Positions 1-6,025 are shown, numbered from the stretch's first letter. The stretch: DNA of 9,778 nt from an uncultured beta proteobacterium (GCA_903859265.1 CAIOLZ010000396.1:1-9778), one strand, 5' to 3'. Translations and numbers: made by a program. Notes: generated by a model not told the origin, from the sequence alone.

Positions 1-56
1 GGCGCCGATGTCGAAAAGTTGGCGGGCTTTTTAAAAAGCAAATTGAACAACGACAT
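1..56 (-). CDS. possible 5' end of an unidentified minus-strand gene (partial)
   Basis: An ATG on the minus strand (bases 56-54) opens a frame that stays open to the window edge, giving 18 codons that begin MSLFNLLFKKPANF. A GGGGA stretch lies about six bases before the ATG and could serve as a ribosome binding site. It would be the next gene after mnmE on the same strand, about 40 bp downstream. The visible residues are hydrophobic then basic and I do not recognise them. The plus strand is also open here in frame 1, from base 1 to a stop at 217-219, so the end of a convergent plus-strand gene is an equally simple reading. Too little is visible to choose firmly. Confidence 0.25.
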   Translation of the reverse strand, partial: MSLFNLLFKKPANFSTSA

Positions 57-96
57 GGACCGTCCCCGCAGCTTGCAAAATGGCAGTGTAGTGGAA

Positions 97-1512
97 CTAC
101 TTGCCGATGCAAAACTGCGAAAAAATCACTCCCAGCAGATCATCCGGCGTGAACTCCCCGGTGATCTCGCCCAGAGCGCGTTGCGCCAGACGCAATTCTT
201 CCGCCAGCAAATCGAGTAGCTGGGCGCGTGCGGCCAGATGGCTCGCAGCGACCAACACATGGGACTGGGCCCTTTGCAATGCCTGAAGATGCCGCGCGCG
301 CGCAATGAATACGCTGCCGGCAGGTGCCTGCCAGCCTGCGACGCGCAGCAGTTCGGCGCGCAACTCGTCGAGACCCTGTGCATTTTTGGCCGACACATAA
401 AGATTCTGGGATGGCACACTGGAATCGGTCTTTGCCACGGCGTCCACCTTGTTCCAGACCTGAAGCACGGGAATGGCAGCCGGTAATTTCTGCTTCAATT
501 TTTCAGCGATTTCCCGATCGTCAGCCTGATATTGCGGCAATTTCCAGCGCGTTAAATCATGCAAAAAAAGCACTGCGTCGGCGTTGGCAATCGCCTCCCA
601 TGCACGGTCTATGCCGATCTTCTCCACAGCATCGTCGCTGTCACGCAGACCCGCGGTATCGACGATATGGATCGGCACGCCCTCAATCTGAATCGTTTCC
701 TGAACTTTGTCCCGCGTGGTGCCTGCAACCGGGGTCACGATTGCCAGTTCGGCGCCCGCCAAAGCATTGAGCAGCGACGACTTGCCGGCGTTGGGCTGTC
801 CGGCAATCACCACCCGCATGCCGTCGCGCAACAAGGCCCCCTGCGCCGCGCGCGCCAGCAGACTGGTCAGCATCCGTTGCAGGTGGCCAAGTTGGCCCTG
901 CGCATCGGCCTGCTGCAAAAAATCGATCTCTTCTTCCGGGAAATCCAGCGTCGCTTCGACCAGCATTCGCAGGTGAATGAGGGCGTCGCGCAACGCATGG
1001 ACTTCTTTGGAAAAAGCCCCGGTCAAGGACTGCGAAGCGCTGCGCGCCGCCGCTTCGGTGCTGGCATCAATCAGGTCGGCAATCGCCTCGGCCTGTGCCA
1101 GATCGAGTTTGCCATTGAGAAAAGCACGCTCGGAAAATTCCCCGGGTTCGGCAAGGCGCAAACCCGGCAGAAGTGCCCGTCCGGTAAGCGGATCGTGAAC
1201 TTGTGCAAGTTCCATGCAGCGCGCCAGGAGCAGTTGCAACACCACCGGCCCGCCGTGTGCCTGCAATTCCAGAACGTCCTCGCCGGTAAACGAATGGGGT
1301 GCCGGGAAATACAGTGCCAGGCCCTGGTCGATGGGCAGGCCCGCAGCATCGGCAAACGGCAGATAGGTAGCCTCGCGCGCGCGCAAGTTTCTACCCAACA
1401 GGGCCTTGACCAAACCACTCAGGTGCTTGCCACTGACCCGGACAATCCCGACCGCCCCTCGACCGGGCGCGGTCGCTATGGCGAGAATCGGATCTTGGTG
1501 CCGGGGCAGCAT
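97..1512 (-). CDS. mnmE: tRNA uridine-5-carboxymethylaminomethyl(34) synthesis GTPase MnmE (TrmE)
   Basis: With MnmG, this GTPase modifies the wobble uridine (U34) of certain tRNAs to cmnm5U or a derivative, in the cytoplasm, using a methylene-tetrahydrofolate one-carbon unit. The 471-residue product has the full family layout. The N-terminal folate-binding domain carries the PGRGAVGIVRVSG stretch (16-28). A helical domain follows, and the GTPase G domain is inserted in it: P-loop GQPNAGKS (238-245), G2 TTRD (265-268), G3 DTAG (285-288), G4 NKVD (354-357) and SAK (374-376). The protein ends in CIGK (468-471), whose cysteine is the conserved family cysteine. Length is usual for the family. The ATG at 1512 gives the expected N-terminus, and no in-frame ATG, GTG or TTG lies just upstream. 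The ribosome binding site is weak (a GAGG about 20 bases away). The gene begins 65 bp after yidC and is probably the last gene of the rpmH-rnpA-yidD-yidC-mnmE run. Confidence 0.97.
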   Translation of the reverse strand: MLPRHQDPILAIATAPGRGAVGIVRVSGKHLSGLVKALLGRNLRAREATYLPFADAAGLPIDQGLALYFPAPHSFTGEDVLELQAHGGPVVLQLLLARCMELAQVHDPLTGRALLPGLRLAEPGEFSERAFLNGKLDLAQAEAIADLIDASTEAAARSASQSLTGAFSKEVHALRDALIHLRMLVEATLDFPEEEIDFLQQADAQGQLGHLQRMLTSLLARAAQGALLRDGMRVVIAGQPNAGKSSLLNALAGAELAIVTPVAGTTRDKVQETIQIEGVPIHIVDTAGLRDSDDAVEKIGIDRAWEAIANADAVLFLHDLTRWKLPQYQADDREIAEKLKQKLPAAIPVLQVWNKVDAVAKTDSSVPSQNLYVSAKNAQGLDELRAELLRVAGWQAPAGSVFIARARHLQALQRAQSHVLVAASHLAARAQLLDLLAEELRLAQRALGEITGEFTPDDLLGVIFSQFCIGK

Positions 1513-1577
1513 GGCGTGAACCGCAGAGTTCGCCTCTAAGCCCGCGAAAATGGATTCACCGGGCGTTCAGTGCGAAG

Positions 1578-3299
1578 TCAGCCGAACTTGGGCAAGTTGA
1601 ACTTGGGCGGCACACCCATCCGGGTGTTGATGATCCACTGCTGCGCAATCGACAACGTGTTGTTGGTAATCCAGTACATCACCAGGCCGGCCGGGAAGAA
1701 AAAGAACATGACGCTGAAAGCCAGCGGCATGATCCACATCATCTTGGCTTGCATCGGGTCCGGCGGTGCGGGATTCAAAGACGTTTGCAACATGGTGGTC
1801 AGGGTCATCAACACCGGCAGAATGTAGTAGGGGTCGGGCGACGACAGGTCATGGATCCACAAGGCCCACGGTGCGCCGCGCATTTCGACTGTTGACAGCA
1901 GCACCCAGTAAAGGGCGATGAATACCGGTATCTGGATCATGATCGGGAAGCAGCCGCCCATGGGATTGACTTTTTCTTCGCGATATATGCGCATCATTTC
2001 CTGCTGCATTTGCTGCGGCTTGTCTTTCAGACGCTCGCGCATTTCCATGATTTTCGGGTTGATCGACTTCATCTTGGCCATGCTGGCATAGGCCTTGGCA
2101 TTGAGCCAGTAGAAAGCGATCTTTAGCAGCAGCACGAGTGCCACAATCGACCAACCCCAGTTTTGCAATACGCTGTGAATCGTGTCGAGCAGCCAATACA
2201 GCGGCTTGGCAAGAATCGTCAGCCAGCCATAGTCCTTGACCAATTCCAGGCCAGGGGTCAGGGCATGCAGCATTTTTTCTTCCTGTGGACCGGCGAAAAA
2301 TGTTGCATCCACCGTTTTGCTGGCACCCGGCGCGATCACGTCCAGCGGCGCGATGGTTGTCACACGGTAGCAGCAATCCGCCAGACTTGCACCAATGTCC
2401 ACAGCGTCCATCGACAGGCTGCGCTGCATTCCATCAGGCAGTATCCAGGCGCTGGCAAAGTAATGCTGCACCATGGCAATGTAGCCATTGGTGCTGGTTT
2501 TCTCAAAGTCAGCTGATTTTTTCTTGATCGCGCTGAAATCAATTTTTTGGTACTTTTTGGCTTCCGTGTAAACGGCTGGACCGGTGAAGGTCGAATAGAA
2601 CTTGGACTCACCGGCCGGTTTGTTGCCATCACGCACCAACTGCAAATAAAGTTGCGGGGAAACCGGTGCACCGGAAGTATTCAAGATCTCGTGGCGCACC
2701 GCGATGTCGTAGGCGCCGCGCTTGAGGGTGTACGTTTTAACCAGCTTGACGCCGCCGACATCAGGCGACGTGAACCTGATCACCAATTCGTTCTGACCTT
2801 CGGCCATGGTGTGGGGACCGGTCACCGACATGACGGTCTTGTGGGTCGGGAATGCACCGCCACCGGCACCTGCAACCAGACCCGACTGCGCCATATAAAT
2901 ACGACTGGCACTGTCGTCGAGCAAGACAAAGTTCTTCGATGGGTCGAGCGTGTCTGCATATTTCAAAAATTCGCTGCGCACCAGGGACCCGCCCTCGGTG
3001 TCCATCGTCAGCTTCAGCACATCGGTGCTGACTTCAAAACGTTCACCGGCCGGCGCGGAGGCCGGTTTCTGTGGCTCGGCAAGCGGCACTGCGGCAGCTT
3101 GCTGTGCCACCACACCGGTCGGAATCGCGCCAGCACTTGGTGCAGGCTTTGGAACGTCATCGGGGACGACCGCGTTTTGCTGGGGCCCGTGCGGGAAGAA
3201 AGTCGCTTTGTGGCCGTTATAGACCTGCCACTGGTCCCACAGCAAAACCATGGAAAAGCCAAAGATCACCCACAAAATGGTGCGGCGAATGTCGTTCAT
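1578..3299 (-). CDS. yidC: membrane protein insertase YidC
   Basis: YidC inserts and folds inner-membrane proteins, alone or with SecYEG. The 573-residue product fits the long Gram-negative form (E. coli about 548). It has an uncleaved N-terminal signal-anchor helix (about 6-23), a Pro/Ala-rich linker (about 40-85) and a large periplasmic domain to about residue 350. The conserved core carries hydrophobic segments at about 355-374, 381-400, 449-468, 490-507 and 521-546. A charged cytoplasmic hairpin (about 404-443) and the PMGGCFPIMIQIPVFIALYW block (446-465) are strongly diagnostic. The position of the hydrophilic-groove arginine of E. coli YidC (R366) is occupied here by Lys393. The C-terminus is basic, as in ribosome-contacting YidC proteins. 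The ATG at 3299 overlaps the yidD stop as ATGA, and there is no strong ribosome binding site, so translation is probably coupled to yidD. Confidence 0.97.
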   Translation of the reverse strand: MNDIRRTILWVIFGFSMVLLWDQWQVYNGHKATFFPHGPQQNAVVPDDVPKPAPSAGAIPTGVVAQQAAAVPLAEPQKPASAPAGERFEVSTDVLKLTMDTEGGSLVRSEFLKYADTLDPSKNFVLLDDSASRIYMAQSGLVAGAGGGAFPTHKTVMSVTGPHTMAEGQNELVIRFTSPDVGGVKLVKTYTLKRGAYDIAVRHEILNTSGAPVSPQLYLQLVRDGNKPAGESKFYSTFTGPAVYTEAKKYQKIDFSAIKKKSADFEKTSTNGYIAMVQHYFASAWILPDGMQRSLSMDAVDIGASLADCCYRVTTIAPLDVIAPGASKTVDATFFAGPQEEKMLHALTPGLELVKDYGWLTILAKPLYWLLDTIHSVLQNWGWSIVALVLLLKIAFYWLNAKAYASMAKMKSINPKIMEMRERLKDKPQQMQQEMMRIYREEKVNPMGGCFPIMIQIPVFIALYWVLLSTVEMRGAPWALWIHDLSSPDPYYILPVLMTLTTMLQTSLNPAPPDPMQAKMMWIMPLAFSVMFFFFPAGLVMYWITNNTLSIAQQWIINTRMGVPPKFNLPKFG

Positions 3300-3565
3300 G
3301 AGGGATTCTTTTCAGAAGGAGAAAGCAAGCGGCCAAACAGCCGCGGGGGAATTGTAGGTACAGGGTCTTCACCACCGGCACACCAGGGGTGACACCGCGC
3401 AAGCCGGGCCACGGTCAAGGCCGTGCCCACCATTGCGCCGTGGCGTTCCAGGGCCTGCATCGCATACAGGGAACAGGTTGGCTCAAAGCGGCAGTCACTA
3501 CCAAGCCAGGGGCTCATAAAGAGCCGATAGCCTCTTACAACCAGGATCAAGGCCGCGCGCAGCAT
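3296..3565 (-). CDS. yidD: membrane protein insertion efficiency factor YidD
   Basis: This is a small membrane-associated protein, encoded next to YidC in many bacteria, that assists insertion of inner-membrane proteins. The 89-residue product carries the family signature in order: a hydrophobic amphipathic N-terminal segment, GYRLFMSPWLGSDCRFEPTC, SLYA, then RCHPWC, GG and DPVP. The three cysteine clusters are typical. I chose the ATG at 3565. It lies 4 bp after the rnpA stop (TGAGGTTATG) and gives a normal family length. A longer frame from 3625 would add 20 residues unlike the family and would overlap rnpA by 56 bp. Its stop shares ATGA with the yidC start. The spacing implies rnpA-yidD-yidC are co-transcribed and translationally coupled. 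Confidence 0.93.
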   Translation of the reverse strand: MLRAALILVVRGYRLFMSPWLGSDCRFEPTCSLYAMQALERHGAMVGTALTVARLARCHPWCAGGEDPVPTIPPRLFGRLLSPSEKNPS

Positions 3566-3569
3566 AACC

Positions 3570-4001
3570 TCAATGCCCCGCCACGCGCTTTGGTGCGATC
3601 GGGTTATCGGATGTAGCCCGCTCAAACAATTGCAGAAGTTCAGACCGCACTGCCTCTTTCAAGGCAGTGGAGCTCGCGCTGACAAATTCGACGCGGTCAA
3701 ACGCAGACCGCAAACGCACCACATGTGCACTGGCAGGCAAGACCGTTTTGTACTGGGCACTGACGCTGTAGATCTGGCGCTTGATGGCATTGCGGGTCAC
3801 GGCGCGCTTGGCCCAGCGCTTGGGCACCATGGCACCCATCCAGACAGCGCGCGCAGGAAACAAGGGCTGCGCCGAACCCAGAGCACGGTCGTCACTCACC
3901 GGAGGCAAATCCGCGCGATGCAAGGCAAAGTGCGCAGTGCGCGCCGTGGTTCCCGCTGCCAAAACGGCCTGGAACTGGGCGCGCGTCTTGAGGCGATTCA
4001 T
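3570..4001 (-). CDS. rnpA: ribonuclease P protein component
   Basis: RnpA is the protein subunit of RNase P. It helps the catalytic RNA bind precursor tRNAs so that the 5' leader is removed. The 143-residue product begins MNRLKTRAQFQAVL, the usual N-terminal helix region, and contains the RNR signature in AKRAVTRNAIKRQIY (64-78: R70, N71, K74, R75). A conserved hydrophobic strand (93-98) and a C-terminal helix (113-127) follow. It is longer than the E. coli protein (119 residues). Much of the excess is a segment at about 31-52, before the strand leading into the RNR helix. The ATG at 3999-4001 lies 30 bp after the rpmH stop and has no clear Shine-Dalgarno sequence. rpmH-rnpA adjacency is near universal in bacteria and supports the call. 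Confidence 0.95.
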   Translation of the reverse strand: MNRLKTRAQFQAVLAAGTTARTAHFALHRADLPPVSDDRALGSAQPLFPARAVWMGAMVPKRWAKRAVTRNAIKRQIYSVSAQYKTVLPASAHVVRLRSAFDRVEFVSASSTALKEAVRSELLQLFERATSDNPIAPKRVAGH

Positions 4002-4031
4002 GGAGCCGGCCAGGCGTTCGCCGGCAAAAAC

Positions 4032-4166
4032 TTAGACGGCCAGACGCTTGCGGCCCTTGGCGCGGCGCGCGTTGATAACCGCACGGCCACCACGGGTCTT
4101 CATGCGAACCAGGAAGCCATGGGTGCGGGCGCGGCGAATTTTGGAAGGTTGGTAAGTACGTTTCAT
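4032..4166 (-). CDS. rpmH: 50S ribosomal protein L34
   Basis: L34 is a very small, highly basic protein of the large ribosomal subunit that binds 23S rRNA. The product is 44 residues and matches the family end to end: MKRTYQPSKIRRARTHGF, RMKTRGGRAV, then a run of Arg/Lys closing in RLAV. The ATG at 4166 is preceded by GAG six bases upstream, which serves as a modest ribosome binding site. The frame stays open upstream for another 65 codons, but that stretch contains the promoter and does not resemble L34. It is the first gene of the leftward operon and faces dnaA across the origin region. Confidence 0.97.
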   Translation of the reverse strand: MKRTYQPSKIRRARTHGFLVRMKTRGGRAVINARRAKGRKRLAV

Positions 4167-4212
4167 ATTAATCTCGATCAAATCGCCCGAAACACAATCA
4201 GGGCAACCCAGC

Positions 4213-4241
4213 ATTATGACGGGTTTCGACGATCGAGGCAA
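4213..4241 (-). promoter_or_regulatory. sigma70-type promoter of the rpmH operon
   Basis: Read on the minus strand, TTGCCT (4241-4236) and CATAAT (4218-4213) are separated by exactly 17 bases. That gives 4/6 and 5/6 matches to the -35 and -10 consensus hexamers. Transcription would start near 4206, leaving a leader of about 40 bases before rpmH. The position and direction suit a strong ribosomal-protein promoter serving rpmH-rnpA and probably the genes beyond. This is a prediction from sequence alone. Confidence 0.6.
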
Positions 4242-4259
4242 TAATTTGGACGCTACCAC

Positions 4260-4278
4260 GGCCTCCACACCTGAGGCC
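4260..4278. repeat. inverted repeat, 6-bp GC-rich stem
   Basis: GGCCTC (4260-4265) pairs with GAGGCC (4273-4278) around a 7-base loop. It lies just upstream of the predicted rpmH -35 element. There is no T-run after it on either strand, so it is not a typical terminator. Confidence 0.5.
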
Positions 4279-4330
4279 ACTCCCCTGTCGCAGGTCAACG
4301 GACAACCAGCCGCGCGATGAGGGCTAGAAC

Positions 4331-4357
4331 CACCGGCATCGCACGGAGCACCCGGTG
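4331..4357. repeat. inverted repeat, 6-bp stem with 15-base loop
   Basis: CACCGG (4331-4336) and CCGGTG (4352-4357) are exact reverse complements separated by 15 bases. It lies in the middle of the rpmH-dnaA intergenic region. Function unknown; it may be a protein-binding dyad or chance. Confidence 0.4.
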
Positions 4358-4373
4358 TCATCTATGGAGAGGG

Positions 4374-4391
4374 GCTGGGAAAGTCCCAAGC
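4374..4391. repeat. inverted repeat beside the DnaA box
   Basis: GC-TGGGA and TCCCA-(A)-GC form a 7-bp stem with one bulged A (4389) and a 3-base loop (4381-4383). It ends 13 bp before the perfect DnaA box, at the edge of the AT-rich stretch. Function unknown. Confidence 0.4.
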
Positions 4392-4404
4392 AATCACCAA
4401 AAAA

Positions 4405-4413
4405 TGTGGATAA
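4405..4413 (-). promoter_or_regulatory. DnaA box, perfect consensus
   Basis: The top strand reads TGTGGATAA, so the minus strand reads TTATCCACA, the high-affinity DnaA box consensus with no mismatch. It sits in the AT-rich part of the intergenic region, 66 bp before the dnaA start codon. It shares its last three top-strand bases with an IHF consensus site. Confidence 0.85.
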
Positions 4414-4423
4414 GGTTTTGATA
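4411..4423 (-). promoter_or_regulatory. IHF binding site, exact consensus
   Basis: The minus strand reads TATCAAAACCTTA, which fits WATCAANNNNTTR at every defined position. IHF bends DNA by about 160 degrees and assists origin opening in E. coli. The match abuts and partly overlaps the perfect DnaA box. By simple base odds such a match is expected about once in 30 kb of double-stranded DNA, so its presence in this 313-bp region is suggestive but not proof. Confidence 0.55.
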
Positions 4424-4426
4424 AAC

Positions 4427-4432
4427 TAGAAT
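4427..4432 (+). promoter_or_regulatory. candidate -10 element for dnaA
   Basis: TAGAAT differs from TATAAT at one base and lies about 48 bp before the dnaA ATG. No convincing -35 hexamer is present at the proper distance, since the upstream position is occupied by the DnaA box. If real, the promoter would be overlapped by DnaA and IHF sites and therefore open to autoregulation. Evidence is weak. Confidence 0.25.
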
Positions 4433-4454
4433 TCAGGCTGCCACCAATTGGCAA

Positions 4455-4463
4455 TTGTCCACA
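4455..4463 (+). promoter_or_regulatory. DnaA box, one mismatch
   Basis: TTGTCCACA differs from TTATCCACA at the third base only. It lies 16 bp upstream of the dnaA start codon, faces the other box (opposite orientation), and is separated from it by 41 bp. Its place in the probable dnaA leader suits repression of dnaA by its own product, or a role as a second origin box. Confidence 0.6.
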
Positions 4464-4479
4464 GAATTACACAAGCACA

Positions 4480-5892
4480 ATGACAGCGGGAAACTCCCCC
4501 AACCCCTCCACCGCAGGCGCCCTCGATATCGGCCAGAGCCTCTGGCAAAGCTGCATCGATCAGCTGGCCCAGGAACTGCCGGAGCAGCAATTCAATACCT
4601 GGATCAAGCCCCTGAATGCTCAGGTGCAGGAAGATTTTTCCAAAGTTACGGTGTTTGTTGCCAACCGCTTCAAGCTCGACTGGGTGCGCGCCCAATACAG
4701 CAGCCGCATTACCGCGATGCTGGAAAAACTGTATGGGCAACCTGTTCTGGTTGAGTTAGCAATCACTCCCGTGGAAACCGTCGTAAAACAGTCATTTAAT
4801 GCAAGCCAGGCAAGTGCTTCTCCGGCGGAAGAAGCCTCCGATGCCATCGAAGACCGCGGCTTGGGTACGCCCAAAAACCGGCTCAACAGCATGCTCACTT
4901 TCGAGACGCTGGTGGAAGGAACGGCCAACCGGATGGCGCGCGCGGCTGCCATGCACGTGGCAACGATGCCCGGACATTTGTACAACCCTTTGTTCATTTA
5001 TGGCGGCGTCGGCCTGGGTAAAACCCACTTGATGCATGCTGTGGGCAACCGCCTGTTGATAGACAGGCCCCATGCCAAGGCGCTCTACATCCATGCCGAG
5101 CAGTTTGTCTCGGATGTGGTCAAAGCGTACCAGCGAAAAACTTTTGACGAGTTCAAGGATAAGTACCACTCGCTGGACCTTTTGCTGATCGATGACGTGC
5201 AGTTTTTCGCCAACAAGGACCGCACCCAGGAGGAGTTTTTCAACGCGTTTGAAGCCCTGCTGGCACGCAAGTCACATATCGTGATGACCAGTGACACCTA
5301 CCCCAAGGGGCTCACGGATATCCACGAACGGTTGGTCTCGCGCTTCGATTCCGGGTTGACGGTCGCCATCGAGCCGCCTGAACTGGAAATGCGGGTGGCA
5401 ATTCTGATTAACAAGGCGCGCGCCGAGGGCTCGGACATGCCCGAAGAGGTGGCGTTTTTCGTCGCCAAGAATGTTCGCTCCAACGTGCGTGAACTGGAAG
5501 GGGCGCTGCGTAAGATATTGGCGTATTCCCGGTTTAACCAGAAAGAAATTTCGATTGCCCTGGCCCGCGAAGCGCTTCGAGATTTGCTGTCGATTCAAAA
5601 CCGTCAAATTTCTGTGGAAAACATACAGAAAACGGTTGCCGACTACTACAAGATCAAAGTGGCCGACATGTATTCCAAAAAGCGGCCTGCCAGCATTGCC
5701 CGCCCGCGGCAGATCGCGATGTATCTCGCCAAGGAGCTGACGCAAAAAAGCCTGCCGGAAATCGGTGAACTTTTCGGAGGACGCGACCACACCACGGTGC
5801 TGCATGCCGTCCGCAAAATCGGAGGTGAACGCCAGCAAGTCACCGAACTGAATCAGCAACTGCACGTGCTGGAGCAAACGCTCAAGGGTTAA
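4480..5892 (+). CDS. dnaA: chromosomal replication initiator protein DnaA
   Basis: DnaA is the AAA+ ATPase that binds DnaA boxes at oriC, melts the origin and recruits the helicase. The 470-residue product shows the four usual parts. Domain I (about 17-95) includes LPEQQFNTWIKPL. A short linker domain II spans about 96-130. AAA+ domain III has Walker A GGVGLGKTH (175-183), Walker B LLLIDDVQF (234-242), sensor-1 region VMTSD (268-272), the SRFDSGL arginine-finger region (287-293, R288) and sensor 2 around NVRELEGALRK (335-345). Domain IV has the basic loop near 401-410 and the DnaA signature GRDHTTVLHAVRKI (434-447), which contacts the box. The ATG at 4480 is the only usable start: upstream codons hold no ATG, GTG or TTG back to an in-frame TAA at 4411, and the first downstream methionine falls inside domain I. 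No Shine-Dalgarno sequence is visible. A DnaA box 16 bp upstream suggests autoregulation. Confidence 0.98.
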   Translation: MTAGNSPNPSTAGALDIGQSLWQSCIDQLAQELPEQQFNTWIKPLNAQVQEDFSKVTVFVANRFKLDWVRAQYSSRITAMLEKLYGQPVLVELAITPVETVVKQSFNASQASASPAEEASDAIEDRGLGTPKNRLNSMLTFETLVEGTANRMARAAAMHVATMPGHLYNPLFIYGGVGLGKTHLMHAVGNRLLIDRPHAKALYIHAEQFVSDVVKAYQRKTFDEFKDKYHSLDLLLIDDVQFFANKDRTQEEFFNAFEALLARKSHIVMTSDTYPKGLTDIHERLVSRFDSGLTVAIEPPELEMRVAILINKARAEGSDMPEEVAFFVAKNVRSNVRELEGALRKILAYSRFNQKEISIALAREALRDLLSIQNRQISVENIQKTVADYYKIKVADMYSKKRPASIARPRQIAMYLAKELTQKSLPEIGELFGGRDHTTVLHAVRKIGGERQQVTELNQQLHVLEQTLKG

Positions 5893-6020
5893 TCGTCAAA
5901 AACAGGTGTTGCGGGTCCGGAAATGCTGCATAAAACAGCGAAAATAGCAAAGTTTGGTAGTAATTAATCGCTGGTAAACGCATCCGCAGTGTCGGGCGCC
6001 AAGACCGAATCACATAAACA

Positions 6021-6025
6021 AGAGG
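6021..6025 (+). promoter_or_regulatory. ribosome binding site of dnaN
   Basis: AGAGG lies five bases before the ATG at 6031. It decides the start: a GTG at 5989 in the same frame would add 14 residues (MSGAKTESHKQEAD) that are absent from known DnaN proteins and lacks a comparable site. Confidence 0.7.

Larger units (their letters stand above)
4391..4433. other. AT-rich stretch, candidate DNA unwinding element
   Basis: About two thirds of these bases are A or T, against a GC-rich surrounding. The stretch includes a run of six A at 4399-4404 and the DnaA-box/IHF cluster. I see no exact copies of the enterobacterial 13-mer repeats. Its role as the melting site is inferred from composition and position only. 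Confidence 0.35.
4167..4479. other. oriC: probable chromosomal origin of replication (oriC), rpmH-dnaA intergenic region
   Basis: This 313-bp stretch has no credible gene. It lies between divergently transcribed rpmH and dnaA, the usual origin site in many proteobacteria outside the enterics. It contains a perfect DnaA box (4405-4413), a one-mismatch box (4455-4463), an exact IHF consensus (4411-4423) and an AT-rich stretch at about 4391-4433 in otherwise GC-rich DNA. Three GC-rich inverted repeats lie between 4260 and 4391. All the confidently called genes point away from it. The dnaA-dnaN gap has no DnaA box matching the consensus, which favours this side. Only two good boxes are visible, so the exact functional limits are uncertain. 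Confidence 0.75.

Noticed and set aside
559..1539. A 326-codon plus-strand frame opposite mnmE
   Set aside because: It is antisense to a complete, motif-perfect mnmE, and its product is Arg/Gln/Gly-rich with no recognisable domain.
2547..3392. A 281-codon plus-strand frame opposite yidC
   Set aside because: It is antisense to yidC, without family resemblance or a ribosome binding site of note.
3566..3625. Longer yidD start at 3625
   Set aside because: It adds 20 residues not typical of YidD and overlaps rnpA; the ATG at 3565, directly after the rnpA stop, fits the family and the spacing.
4167..4361. Upstream in-frame extension of rpmH (109 codons in total)
   Set aside because: L34 is 44 residues and starts at MKRTYQPS; the extension would span the predicted promoter and two of the inverted repeats and is not protein-like.
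5613..5621. A relaxed DnaA box (TTTTCCACA on the minus strand) inside dnaA
   Set aside because: Such a relaxed match is expected by chance less than once in this window but easily at that level, it is isolated, and it encodes conserved residues of DnaA.
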